From NCBI RefSeq assembly GCF_964340395.1, contig NC_135550.1, positions 21,413,676 to 21,477,675 on the forward strand: a DNA stretch of 64,000 nt. Reading direction: 5' to 3'. This document shows positions 44,199-58,133 of the stretch, piece after piece. The position numbers were made by a program, and so were the translations under genes. The notes under the pieces were generated by a model. The model ran no database searches and was not told the origin of the DNA. It saw nothing but the letters and a program-made list of their open reading frames with translations. Position 1 is the stretch's first letter. Each line of letters starts with the position of its first letter. This DNA comes from Glandiceps talaboti. Lineage: Eukaryota > Hemichordata > Enteropneusta > Spengelidae.

Positions 44199-47100
44199 TA
44201 GTATTTGTTTCATCTGACTGAAATTGTCATTGATTGTTTATTTACATGGACAAGACATTTACAGTGGTGGCATGGTTGTTGAAAGTCTTCCATTCCCAGT
44301 TCAAAGTTGTAATCACGCTTATCACATAATGATATACAGTACTACAGTGTACGTTAACGAAAAACTCAAATCTGTAGTTTCACTCATTATTGTGAAAATG
44401 TGATCAAATTGTTCCAACTGCAATATATACGTTATTTTGACTATTTGGCAAAATTTCTGATGAGTTCAATGTACCTCCTTATTCCTAAGTCAATAGTAAG
44501 TTATCATACAGTTACTGTAATATTCCTTTTATATTTGCACTTGTTTTAATTGTTAGTGATATCGTAAATCAGACAAGTTACAATGCAAGTTGGTGACAAG
44601 ACCATTTGAACTTCAAAGAAGTATGTGCTGATGAATTAACTATGCAAATTATTCAGTGTTGTCAATACATTGGAGGCTGAACAACAAGGCCAAGTACTTC
44701 ACATTGTAAATATTGTCAAATGGTTGGTGCATTCCTGTTGTAACAGGGTAAAACAGTGTCTAGGTCTAATCCATGTGTTTGTAGTCTAGATGCTAAAATC
44801 TTTTTATTTTGATGATAATTTTGTATGTATTGTCTGACCATCTGGTCTGCCCATTCATGTCGTACTTGTACACATAAAGTGTAGCTTCTTCAACTGGACT
44901 TGTAGATTTGGGTATATAGTTACAAATGATGTGGAAGCCTGCATCTCTACATCAGCTGTATTGTTAGCTGATTTACTTCAAGAATCGCTTCAGCAGATTT
45001 GAGTGCGTTTGTGAGAGAAGATTTAAATTCCAGTAAGTTAATGTTCTTAATGCAAAGCTGCTCCTTGGTGATCTTTGATGGAGGTGGGTGAAGGAAGTAA
45101 AATGAACAGCAGAATGATCAGAAGGCAATTTCTTGTAAATAATTACTGTATGAAGGACAGAACTCCCTGTATAGATATACACATCCATCACTTCAAAAGA
45201 CTTAACATGATCACTATCTATTGACATTACCTTAACCTGCTCTTGTAAATGTTAAAGTGTGAAATACCACTTGCCTAGAACTCCTGAGTGACTGGGGTCA
45301 CACTTGTAATAAGTAAACCACCATTTTAACAATATAATATTTCTTTTGATGGCTGATGTTTGGTTTCTAGTCTGAATCATACATAAATAAAAAACATAAA
45401 TAGAATTCATAATAATTTCACAAAATTCACATGGATTAGATCTAAGCACTGTTTGTACCCTGTTGCACAATATTGGAGGTATTTGCAAGTATTATATAGC
45501 TAAAATTGCAATCCCATTTTGAACAGAATCTATTGGAGGGGATAATTGTTTAACTTATTTGACTTGAATGTCTGACATGTTTGAAGCTGGTATCACTAAT
45601 ATTCTTTACCATACAAAGTATAAAACTACAGAAATGACAAACCTTACCAGAGGACATTTTGTAGCAGTAGACTTTGTAAATATTTTATGAATAAATTGTT
45701 CTTACAGTAATTTGCATATCAAGAGATATGGTTATTGATAACAAATCATAGCTTCCATTGTTCTAAATGTCACAAGTTCACCATGGCATTTGCTTTATGT
45801 GATACAAATTGTTACTCTCTGGTAGACATGTTAAATATTGGAACGTTCCAACCTTGCCATGGCAGTTGTTTTTGCTCTCGATGCAACCTACTGTCTTCTG
45901 CTGTAGTTTAGCTTGTGAAAATAGTCATGTTGGCTACACTTGTGTATCACTCACAAGAAAACTTTCCAGAGACATCAAGGTTGAGGGGTTCTATTATTAT
46001 CTTATACAATGTAATAGTACGACCAGAGCTATAAGTTGATGACTAAAAAACAGCTGTCCCTGAATTTTTAACTATTCTGAAATTTGTAATATTTTGAAAA
46101 AAAAATGTAAGCATTTAAATATATTTAATGTATATAATGGCAAATTTGTTAATATTGCTAAGACCACTTGCCTTTTAGTCATCTGTTTCTCCTTATTAGA
46201 AGATAAATTTCCAGTGGAATAGATATTTCCAACATGTTGTTATGATCTGTTTATGTACAAAATGTGACATGTACCAGTTTAGATGTTCTTGATTCAAACA
46301 AATACTGGACTTGAGAAGACGGTAAACAGGGTACCTTAAAATGCTTATTTTTCTCACACACACATCTTGAAATTACATATACTTCTTGCCAATCATTAGA
46401 ATATTTTCACATTTGTAGATTCAATCAAAACAACTCTTGAACTAAATATACGCAAAACTGAATACTGTGAAATATTCCCATTTTCATTTGGAAATTATTT
46501 TTGCTACTTTTGCCTGTCTCTTCAGCAAAAATATAATTCCAGCGAGAAGTTTTAATTCCTTTTGTATATCTGTAAATCAAGGCAAAACAGCTCATTTCTT
46601 CTTTCAGTGAAAATGTAGTATTCCATATTAGTATACTGTGACATTTTAGATTTGTAAGATTTTTCAGCCATGTTTATATTAGTCAACCTGAAAATAAAGG
46701 TGTCACAATTAGAATGCAAGTCGTGTCCTTTCTCCATCAAACATCCTTTGTTGGCAGACATTTGTACATACTGTAGGTATACATGTTTTGGTTGTTTGTG
46801 TGTTGTCCATCTGTGTTATGAGTGTACCTCAGTCGATCTGAAATCTGGAACACATTGTATGGGAGGAATCAACTATACAGGTACTGTTTATATAACTCCC
46901 TCACTTCAGACAAAACATGTTTGCCCCAAAGGTCACTTACTGGGAGCCATACAATAATTGTCAGTTACTTGCACCTGTCAAGGGTCTCTGGTCCGACTTT
47001 CAAGGTTATAAATGTCAGAATAAAGCAATGTTGTGCTTGTAACAAAGGCTATGTAACAGACCACGGGAGGTAGAAACACATTCCTTCCTACCTCCATGAG

Positions 47101-47343
47101 AACTGAAGACATAGTACTGAATTCCTTATATTTTGTTGCAGAGTAATCACATTTTCAACTTGTTGTAATAGTTGCATGGAGAACTAAACCAGTAGGCGTT
47201 TGCCCGCCTCCAAAGTTGATACTAGTATCAAGCAAACATGACATTTCAAATCTTTCAATGCATTTCATACTAAGACTTCTCTGTTACTCTTTTTTGTTTA
47301 CCATACTAAAGAACAAAACCAAATAATTTGTCAAAATTCCATA
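44199..47343. other. SLC29 3' UTR and convergent gap to LIN52
   Basis: AATAAA at 45690-45695 is a plausible SLC29 poly(A) signal. The rest is A+T-rich. A TTCCTACCTCCATG phrase at about 47083 also occurs at 22965-23020. No gene was found. Confidence 0.5.
45690..45695 (+). terminator. Candidate SLC29 poly(A) signal
   Basis: Perfect AATAAA about 1.5 kb after the stop, with no closer perfect signal noticed. Use is inferred. Confidence 0.35.
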
Positions 47344-47349
47344 TTTATT
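47344..47349 (-). terminator. LIN52 poly(A) signal
   Basis: Minus-strand AATAAA about 440 nt after the LIN52 stop codon. The intervening sequence is the likely 3' UTR. Confidence 0.5.
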
Positions 47350-47788
47350 GACTTTTAATACAATATCTTCAGTAAGTCTTCAACAAATATCAGTTCTACT
47401 AGTGAAATTAATTGACACATTATATTGAGAAGTGGAAACACTTGCATACACAAACTCTGCTAATGTGAACACTACTATGTCTATGTAACATTAAATAGTA
47501 GCACAATCTATGCTCTACCCAGTTTGCTAGTGAGTAATTGTTGAGACGTCATATAAAATAAGTTTTAAAAAGTTTGTAAAGTGAATATATAAAACTTCAA
47601 ACCTCTCACTGCAATGTCTACTTATGACAAAGTCTTTAATTGACAAACTTTGGCTTCTGTCATTCTCTTGTAAAATATCACTAATCAGGGCAGCATATTG
47701 GAACTCTCAATGGATTCACATCAATAAATATCTCTGGTAAGGAATTTTAGTCACCTTTTCAAAATAAAAAATTCCCTTGACATGGCAA

Positions 47789-50396
47789 TCACTTCTTGGT
47801 TGTTGACTTGTCCAAAATATTAAGCAACTTTCCTCTTGTCATTTCTCGTGCTGAAAACAAAAATTGAGAAAATGCTATTAATTTCAGGAAACTACCATGT
47901 TTTCCATTATAAACATAACACCATACTCCTTGTCAAGGTATGTTAATATCTATATGATATATTGCTTCATCAGGATACATGAAGATAATCTACAATATGC
48001 AGCAGTGTAATAGCTATAGCAATGTATGAGTGAGTGTGTGTGTGTGCATGCGTGTGTGCACTTCACCAACATAGCAGTGTGTTAGTGCATGTGTGTCATC
48101 AACTCAAAAGTTAAAACCAACTACGTTGATTGGTCTGATAGTATCTCCACCATAAATTTGCCCTGATAGTATCTCCACCATAAATTTGCCTGTGTGGCTA
48201 TATAACAATTCCTATATAACCATACCTTAAAAATAATGGGGTATTAAGTTAATTACATGCTAATAAAAAAGAATGAAAGAAAACACAATAAATGAAGTTG
48301 CTAAGTTTACTTTAAATTAACATGTTAACCATTACTTACACTCCTCTAGTCCTAACTGATAAGCTAAATTCTGTAGTCCTTTTACTTTCTCCATTAAATT
48401 GGCTGTTGTCAAGCTTCCAAACTCTGCCAATAAACACAACAATTGTTATTTATTATTTGGTGGAAGTTTGACAGACTTTGGGGTTATTACTCTAAACAGA
48501 GAATAGTGAAATAATGATTAGAAAGTTACTACTAAAAGTATACAAGTATTGGTATTCAAAATATGAAATTCATTTCCTTTAGTTTATAGTGCTGGGTAAC
48601 AAATATTCTTAGCTCTGTAATAAGTTAATCAACAAACAAAAGTAACAACAATCTCCCTTGTTCTCTGATATGCATCACTTAATTCAAGAAAATCTAGACC
48701 AGCAGCTAATTGAATGGGTAAAGAATGCAATCACGAAAATTATCACACAGGTAATGAAATCCATCCATGGGATATAAAACAATAACAAAATCTAGAAAAA
48801 GAATTATGTTTAACAACCCAAATGACTATGATGATAAAAGTTATGGCAGCGTCAGTTTGTTGATTAACATGCTCATGAAATATACAAGTCATTATCAGTA
48901 AAATGATTAGTTCAAAACACACTAAAAGGTTTGTAACAGCATTTTGGCATATTACTACCTTTTTAATTACAATATATTTTACTCTGACATGTTATCTTGT
49001 TGTTACTAAAACATATATTTTTAATTCTTTGACAGAAATACTGTTTTCTCTTTTTACCTTGTAACATATCAATATCATCTTTTTCTAATTCAGCACACCA
49101 TGGTGGCGACTGGTTGCCTGGCTGTAAAAGATCACATTGTTTTCAGAAAATCTCAGCTGTCACATATGTCATGTCTCATTCACATCATAAAGAAATGATT
49201 TTACCAAAAAGCCACATCTTATGAATATTGGAAAACCAATGCTGAATACCACATCAACAACTTATAAACAGATGTTGCAAAATTGAAATGTTCTCAAAAA
49301 CATTCAGAAGTCAAGTATTGTCAATTTTCCAAAAGTACAAAAAAAAAAAAAAATGTAAAACTATACCACCAAGAAAAAGACTTGCTTTACAGTCTTATTG
49401 CTTATATGAAACTTGTCACTATGGCAACTGGGGATTGCTTTGTCAATTTACTTTGATACTATATCAGCAAGTAAAATTGAACAGACATTTTACTATGGTA
49501 CCATTTAGCATGGATGCTGGTGGTGTTATTGGCCATTGATGTCTTTTTTATATTTGTAATCCACTAAATTTGAACCCAAACCCAAATATTGTAAGGATTG
49601 TCTGGCATCACAAGAATGAGGTTAATAATGATACTCACACTTTTAAACGCTGCAAATTCAGATACTCCTGGAACTAGATAGAAAAAAAGGCCATATGTTA
49701 GTTGAAACCAAATCTTCTTGACAATACCAGTAATAATGATGTGAACTGTTAAAAGAGTCTGATACTGATGACACTGGACAAGGAGACATCATGGAAGTTA
49801 TACTGCCATGGAGACATGTTCTTGTCAATAAATACAATGGAATTAGCTTTATTTCCTAAACTGGAATACTTCTAAGGTTTACTTACTTTGCTCTGGCCAT
49901 AGTTCAGGAGACGACCTGTCCAATCTTTCAAAACTAAGCAATGTTTGTTCCAGGTCTGCTGCTGTGAAAAGTGAAAATACAGTATCATATTGCATTATGT
50001 ACTGAGTCACAAGTTCTTGGGCAGTTTGGTGACCCTCAATACAATTAACAAATGCACATAGATATCAAACAAGAAATTATAACATGCACGGACAGCCCTA
50101 CTTGCAAACCCTCTTATTTTTTGTTGTTATATATTTTGACGGGAGTAGACTTGATCGTGTCGGTGATTGGGGATTCAAGATCAATCATCATCAGTTACAC
50201 AGCCAGTATCTAATTGTCTGCTAATAAGCAATGCTATACAGCAGTTAGCTGGTGTTTTTAACCCTTCAGTCTTGTCAACATTTGCCTCAATATTTGGAAA
50301 ATCGTACTGACTAATCGTAAAACATACGTACTGATATTAAAAAGCCACAATGAATATAATGATTATTTCATATTTACCCGCACTTGGCGACGCCAT
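47789..50396 (-). CDS. LIN52: LIN52, DREAM / MuvB core subunit
   Basis: Six small coding exons (50378-50396, 49887-49961, 49639-49673, 49058-49121, 48340-48423, 47789-47850) join in frame to 112 aa; human LIN52 is 116 aa. LIN52 is a MuvB core protein that bridges the complex to p107/p130 to repress cell-cycle genes, or to B-MYB to activate them. Residues LLSFERL match the LxSxExL motif that docks in the retinoblastoma-family pocket. RSSPELW keeps the serine equivalent to human Ser28, the DYRK1A site. The C-terminal helical part, GSLTTANLMEKVKGLQNLAY then QLGLEESREMTRGKLLNIL, is nearly identical to human. The gene is too small and fragmented for ordinary ORF finding, and the first exon codes only six residues. 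Exon 2 starts at CAGCAG, a NAGNAG acceptor that could drop one alanine. It is head-to-head with ALDH6A1. Confidence 0.96.
48135..48195. repeat. 28-bp direct duplication
   Basis: GATAGTATCTCCACCATAAA then TTTGCC occurs twice in tandem in the LIN52 last intron. Confidence 0.85.
48424..49057 (-). other. LIN52 intron 4
   Basis: A+T-rich. No element recognised. Confidence 0.55.
49122..49638 (-). other. LIN52 intron 3
   Basis: Includes an A14 run at about 49338. The 83-codon plus-strand frame here has no recognisable content. Confidence 0.55.
49962..50377 (-). other. LIN52 intron 1
   Basis: Nothing beyond splice signals (G|GTAAAT donor, TTTCACAG acceptor). Confidence 0.55.
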
Positions 50397-50719
50397 TGCC
50401 AGAAATCACGTGACAAGATTTTTTTCTCAATAAAGGCCCTATAACACATTACAGAATTGCAATATGCACATCAAAAGACGTATAAATCTAATTAATATCG
50501 TTCGATTTTGATAAGTATGTTAGTGTAAAAACATCTTTGTTTACGAAGTTATATACATTGACTACTACAAAACACACACATTTCGGACATTAGAAAGAAT
50601 GCCCATGTCATTTTTCTATGAAACTTTTGATAATGCCTAGGGAATCTTATTTGACCTTTGTCGTTGCACATCATCGAGGTCTTGCTATCCCGTTCGTGGC
50701 GTAATCGCTTAATCACATC
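50397..50719. promoter_or_regulatory. Bidirectional promoter LIN52/ALDH6A1
   Basis: Only 323 bp separate the two start codons. A perfect palindromic E-box, TCACGTGA, lies at 50406-50413, ten bases from the LIN52 ATG. It fits USF or MiT/TFE-type factors by motif. A TGACCTTTG nuclear-receptor-like half site lies at about 50653. No TATA box is seen. The arrangement is observed; factor binding is inferred. Confidence 0.6.
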
Positions 50720-51839
50720 ATGTCGAGTTTGCTACGAGTTTTTCAGCTTCAACCAAAGGTAAGAGATAAAGTGGCATCATCAGCTTTTTTTCATTTCACT
50801 TCATAATAAATGTGACGAGACAAAATGTATAATAATTTGCAACCACAATGTGGGTTCATCACGTTAGGTCCTTGCTTGACTCTAGTAGTGATTCTGTGTG
50901 CCTGTCCTGAAGTTGGGTAACAAACGTGTAACGCACAGGGGAGCCTGCACGCGTAATATGTGCGTAACTTTTCATGCGTCTCGCCACTCCGATTCGATAC
51001 AATAATAGATAATATATGGAAATGATGTCACTCTAAACAACTCTAAAACGTGGTGTATTTTAGTGATTTTACCAACTTTATTGGATTACGAAACGATATG
51101 TAGGTCACTAGAACCATTAGCTAACATGCAGTGAAGGAATGCGCATGCCCAACTTGATACCGTTATTTACAAATTGCATTTAGTTAAGGGTATATGCATA
51201 TATATAATAGTGACAATCAGTGGAAGGATAATTTAGAAAAGTCCCAAATCTGTGGTTAGGACACTGGTCAACTGAACTACACAATGATAAATATTGTATA
51301 GTTTGATAGAATTGTATTCACAACTTTGCACATCAATATGCAAAGATGGTATCCCTTTCATATTCGAAGTTTTTGTAAGAATAATGTGATATAAGTGTAC
51401 AACTCCAGAATCCTTGGAATTCTCACATATTTTTATCATATTACGGTCTTTGAACTAGTTGTCATGGCAACCATCCACAATTAACTTTCTTTTTTCAGTC
51501 TATCTAACAGTCCAAAATTATTAATTATACATCAAATCTTTTCCGTAAGTTTGCAAAGTTATCTTTCACAAAACACTCTTGCTAAAAAAATCTGATCAAT
51601 TCTTTTTGTCCTGAGTAGAATGTACATTGCACATGAACATCTAATTCTGCTGTTTATTTCAGGGCTATGGCCTCTTTCAGGCTGCTCTACGACCATACAG
51701 CAGCACAGCAGTAAGTACCAGTATTCTATCATTTCTTTACAGTGCTGTATTTCATATTTCCTAATGCATTGCTGACAGTCACCTCTCTTCCTGATTCAGA
51801 TGTAACATGAGATTTACACAGTTCATGATGTACATTGAA

Positions 51840-51908
<69 letters not shown>

Positions 51909-51912
51909 GTGT

Positions 51913-51947
<35 letters not shown>

Positions 51948-53399
51948 TGTGTGTGTAAGTATGTCTGTGTATGTGTCTACTCTGTTAACACATAGTTTGT
52001 TTCAGGTTGTGTGTACATGTGACTTTTAGACAGAATTATACATGGTGACATGAAAAAGAGCATATTTGACATCGGATTTCAGCTCATGAAATACTGGACT
52101 TCAACAGGGCTATAGTGCTTGCATAGCATATCAAAATACAATTTCACTCTGGTTTTCCAGTACTTAAAAGTTATCAAATAGCAATTTGAGTTATTTCATT
52201 TGTGGTACTGAACTGTTTACTGAAAGTAGTAAAATATACTTTTCCATGCTTGAAGAGTTGTGAACGACATGCAATACTAGTAGTTGATTTATTTCTACAT
52301 TGTTTTAGACAACAACAAAACTGGTAATCAACAATGAATTTGTTGAATCCAAGGCAACAGAGTGGATTGATGTCCACAACCCTGTAAGTATTGTAATACA
52401 CATTCAGTCTTCAGATGTCATTCCCAGTTATGCATGTATAGTTGCTCTTGCATCTTTTGACGAGTAAACCAACAGAGCCCTGTTCAGTTGAATGTAGCAG
52501 GTATCATTTCTATGACAGTAAATGAGTAAAACAATGACAATGAATAAGCATTTCTTCCCAAAGTTGTAAAAGTTTTGCAGAAGATGTGTACAAATAGTAC
52601 AAACCATGTCCTTTGGATCTGGTATTAAAAATCATTTTAAATGTGTGCAGTATATTATTGGTTCATGGTTGCTGATATTGAATGTCTGTACTTTTTCAGA
52701 TAGTATTTCTAGTGACATTTACATATTTAGATGTTATTTTTCTTTGTTCAGCCAAGGAAAATACAAGTGACTTAAGGGGCCTTTGTCACCACGAGTCACT
52801 AGACAAGAAGTGACAACCCTTAGGTCATGAGTATTTCCTGACTGAATGAAGAAAAATATTGGAGAATAACATACTTCTATACCAGTGCCTGTAATATCAA
52901 AGAAAAATTGAGTAAAGTAATGGCAATTTTGAACGTTTTGACTCATATTTTAAACACAGCAGAACCAATGATGTAGACACGTGTTGCCATGACGTAGAAC
53001 AACCAGAGTATATATTCCATATTTTTGGCTTATGCATGGTATAATGTTGTAAGAGATTACATATAGTCATTCCAAGGTATGTTTCTGTGTAGGCAACAAA
53101 TGAAGTTGTTACCAGGGTACCCAAGACAACCCAGAGTGAGATGGAAGCAGCAGTAGCTGCAGCTAAGGCAGCATTTCCAGCCTGGTCAGACTCATCAATT
53201 CTAACAAGACAACAAATCATGTTTAAATTTCAAGCATTGATCAGAGAAAACTTAGTAAGTGTTATCTACATGTGGTAACATTACATAACGTAATGAGAAA
53301 CCAGTCAATGAATTACGAAATGATGTGTAGATGCAATGTAGACAAACCTTTCAGCTTCTAGTTATTAACACATGATCAGTAATTAACTATCCCAGTTCA

Positions 53400-53451
<52 letters not shown>

Positions 53452-56400
53452 TCTATTCATTCAGTGTTGTAGTGTTAACCACGTCACCTTACTTGAAATG
53501 ACCACTAATTGACAGATTCAGCAGAACAACACATGTCAATATCTAGTTGATAACACCAGTGTATTGTAAGGTATACTAATCTGATGAAATGATGATGGAG
53601 AGTTTGATTTGTCAAAGAAGATAAGTTCCTATTGCAAACATTGAACATGTGTACATTTTGGGAACAAATTACAGTTCACAGTTAGTTGTGAGAAGTACCA
53701 GTATATATGTATCATAAAATAAGGATCTGTTTTTTCCTGTGACCAGAAAATGTAAAGTCAAAACTTATGATGAAATGTGTTCAAGAATTTGTAACCTCCT
53801 AAACAAATAACACAAGTACAAATGTATGTTAGTGCATTTGTTCATGTTTATGCTATCTATGTACACCACAGAAAGACATTGCCAAGCTGATTACATTGGA
53901 GCAAGGGAAAACTTTAGTTGATGCCGAAGGGGATGTCATGAGAGGACTGCGTAAGTACTATGATGTACATTTATGTCAAAAGACACACAGTCATTAGAAA
54001 ACTGCTACATGTAAAGTATGTGACTTACATGGAAGTGCATTAATATGACAACTGTAAAAGAAACTGAATGTGAATGTTTGTGGATATGAGTAGGAATTAG
54101 TGTATGGGAGCCGAACCAAAGATTAACACAACATGTACTCGCACATGAATGCAATGTGTTTATGTAATATCAGCATTACATATCTTTTCTCCATTCAGTG
54201 TCTTATTTTAGATAACTGCTGATGTCTATAAACTTAAATAAAATATTTACATATCCCTGGTAATTTAGTGTTATTGAAACTTATGGTTTTGTTGCAGTCT
54301 GCTCTTACATGTCAATTTTCACCAATTTTTGTTGACAGAGGTGGTAGAACATGCATGCAGTATTACATCCTTACAACTTGGTGAGACTTTACCATCAGTT
54401 ACAAAAGACATGGATATCTATTCATTCAGAGTTCCACTAGGAGTTACTGCTGGTATTACACCGTAAGTTAACAACCATTGTTATATTACCAATAGTAAAT
54501 AAATAAACTGGTGTGACGGTAACCACATCTTGTCCACAGTTTAAATCTTAGCATATAGTGAGGTCCTCTTCTGATAGCATTTGTCATCACAACCACCACT
54601 GGTGGGACTGGGGAGATTTGCTACAAGGATGAGACCCATTCATCCATATGTACAAAGCCATTTCTAGGACATGCCTTTGCCAAATTTGTCAGTGAAATAG
54701 CTGTTTTCATCATTAATTACATCAATATAAATGCGGTAACTAGAAGATAAGTAAATGTGTGTGTCTGTGCTAAAAGATTTTTTAAAAATCTGTCGAAGCC
54801 AAAGAAAAGATAACATGATAATTGATGATTTCATCCCTCTTGTCATTCACAGATTCAATTTCCCTGCCATGATCCCTTTGTGGGTAAGTACAATTGTCTT
54901 TCAAGTTTTGTTTATCTTGTGAAATAAAAGGTACTGGATTTGTGTAATTTGTGCAGTTTGCAAATTGTGGCACATAAGTTCTCTTGAAACATTAACCATA
55001 TCATTTCAGTTTCAAAAGCAAACCTGAAATGTTGTCAGCACTAGTAGTATTTTAATATGTTTCATGTATTATGTATAACCTAGTGGGGCATTCATGATTC
55101 TTGCTTTTTTGTTTCAGATGTTTCCATTGGCAACGGTTTGTGGTAACACATCAGTTATGAAACCATCAGAACGGGATCCAGGTGCCGCCATGAAGTTGGT
55201 TGAATTAGCAATTGAAGCTGGTTTTCCTCCTGGTGTTATCAATGTCATCCATGGCCAGCATGAATGTAAGTAGTGATATCTCTGCACAATTTGTACATAA
55301 ACTGGCGAAAGGAAAAATCTCTTTTATAAATGAATGTCCTGGTTTAAGTATATTTTGATGTATTGGATGGTTGTGACCAATAATTGGTTATATTTTAATG
55401 ATTTTTTCTCTGTAGCTGTAAACTTTATCTGTGATCATCCTGATATCAAGGCAATCTCCTTCGTTGGTTCTGACCAAGCTGGAAAATACATCTATGAACG
55501 TGGATCCAAGGGTGGTAAACGTGTACAAAGTAATATGGGAGCCAAAAATCATGGTGTTATTATGCCTGATGCTAACAAAGAAAATTCACTGAATCAGGTA
55601 GAAATACATTTTGATAATTATTAAAAAGTAAACTTTTTAACAAAATGCAAAAAGGCAATAACCAACATATGCTTTCAGTATTAATGTTGCAATGCATACT
55701 AATTATGCCTTTATCACAAGAACCAGTACAGTTTGTAGTTTATGTATGTACATGTATGATTGTATGGTATTCAGGATGTGGGTTCTAGTGTTACTGTAAA
55801 ATACTTCATATCATTCCAGCCCCATCGTCCTTCTCTGTGGCTGATATAGCAATCAGACATTGTATCTAGTTCTACTATAGGATTCAACCACTCATCTATA
55901 CACCCACCTTTTCTCAAGTATTATTTCAGTACATGTACCTTCAATATGATACAAGCTTTAGTACATACACGTAAATGTCAAACTCTCATCCCTATACTGG
56001 TTTATGTAACTTAATGCTATGTCTTTCATTTTAGCTGGTTGGTGCAGCATTTGGAGCAGCTGGTCAACGTTGTATGGCTCTGTCAACAGCTGTCTTTGTT
56101 GGTGATTCTAAAGACTGGATTCCAGACCTTGTAGATCGTGCAAAGAAACTCAAAGTATCTGCTGGTAAGGGGATGGCAGTCCGTCTTATGTGATCTTGGA
56201 ATGATGTTAGCGGAGGTCATTTTGGGCAAAGGGCCTTTAACAATCGATAGCAAAGTTGGATTTAACAAGTTCTAGAAATGTGGTTCACATCATATTATTG
56301 TCCAGAATGGATATACACATGTTTATTGGGATCTATTTCTAGGCATACCAAGAAAGTGCTTGCCAGATGCATAACTTAAATCAAGTGTTACAGAAGTTGC

Positions 56401-58089
56401 TTTAAGTGCTGGTAGTTTTCATGATGCAGTCCATACCTGGGTATATGCATATTTGTAAATTTGAAGGTTCAACAATAATATCTGTACTTAACTTGAAGCA
56501 GTCTTAGACCCTTGGTAATGATTTGAATCTGAGCAGAGCATTTTTTTTTGTCTTTTTTAGGAACTGAACCTGGAGCAGATTTGGGTCCATTGATTTCACC
56601 AGCAGCCAAAGACAGAGTTTGTGATTTAGTTCAGAGCGGTGTGAATGAAGGTGCCAATCTAATTCTAGATGGACGTGGTGTTAGTGTTCCTGGTTATGAA
56701 AAAGGCAACTTTGTTGGGCCCACCATTTTGACAGATGTTAAGGTAAATCTAATGATGCAAAAAAATAGTTCTTGAATACATCAGATTATGAACATTGACA
56801 TTTTTAAAGCTTTTCTTTCCTTCCTACAGCCACATATGAAATATTACACAGAGGACATCTTTGGTCCAGTGCAAGTCACCTTGATAGTGGATATAGTGAA
56901 ATGTTACAACCAATCCCATTTCATCTGTACTTTCTTTCTTACAGCCAAACATGAAATGTTACACAGAGGAGATCTTTGGACCAGTTCTTGTTATCTTGAC
57001 AGTGGATACATTAGATGATGCCATTGAAGTTATCAATTCTAATCCCTATGGCAACGGTACTGCTATTTTCACAACTAATGGAGCAACTGCAAGGAGATTT
57101 ACCAATGAAATTGATGTTGGGCAGGTAAGACTTGGTTTCATTGAGAGGAAAAAACACAGTGGCAACAAAATTTACCCTGATAGTACACTTTATTCTCCCA
57201 GTCAGAATTAACTGCCATGTGTTCAGTGTTCTGCAATCACAGCATATATGCTTGACACCCATTGACACTTTCCATGGTGTAAAAATACTTACTAGTTGCA
57301 TTGAATTTGCACAGGGGAGGGGTGTAGTGTTGTCATCCAAGACTTGTGGTGATTTATCTGGTATGGAAGTTGTAAGGGTATATTGAAGTTGTATCTTCCA
57401 AAATCCTCACAATCTTACACTTATTTATTTCAGCTGACAACTTTTCAGTCTGCTGGAATGATCAATATTTCAAGGTTTCATGGGATGATATGACAATAGC
57501 AAACTGCACAAAAATGTCTGAATTTTGATGGGGGGGGGGGGGGACTTGTATTAGAAAATGCTGATTTATTTAGTGAAAGCAACAGTGGCAGAAGATATTC
57601 CTATAACTTTCCTTCTCAATTTGTGGCAATGCCCTACTTGTAGCAACCGGAGTCTGAGCCATTGACATGATCTGCAACTGCAAAATGAGTACATTGCACC
57701 TCTTTCTTGAAAACACAACATGAAATGGAATCATTTCTGTAGACAGCTGTGCTTGAACTTCAATGGTTTTCTTGATTTCAGGTTGGAGTAAATGTGCCAA
57801 TTCCTGTACCATTGCCCATGTTCTCTTTCACTGGATCTAGAGGCTCATTCCTTGGTGACAGCAATTTCTATGGAAAAGCTGTGAGTATTTTGCAATCTTA
57901 ACACAAATGTTTGCAAGATTAAATCGTCAATTCTACACAAAACTTGCTCATAATTGCTAAGAATTTATGAAGACTGAGTTTCATTTACCAGCATATTAAT
58001 ATTTCAACCAAATTGTTTGTTTATGAATTGATTGTGCCATGAAGGCATATCATTTGAATTTTTTAAAATCCACACATACAATTCTAAAG

Positions 58090-58133
<44 letters not shown>

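Noticed and set aside
51807-52029. Cys/Val-rich frames that look like a repeat protein
   Set aside because: They are translation of a (GT)n tract in an intron.
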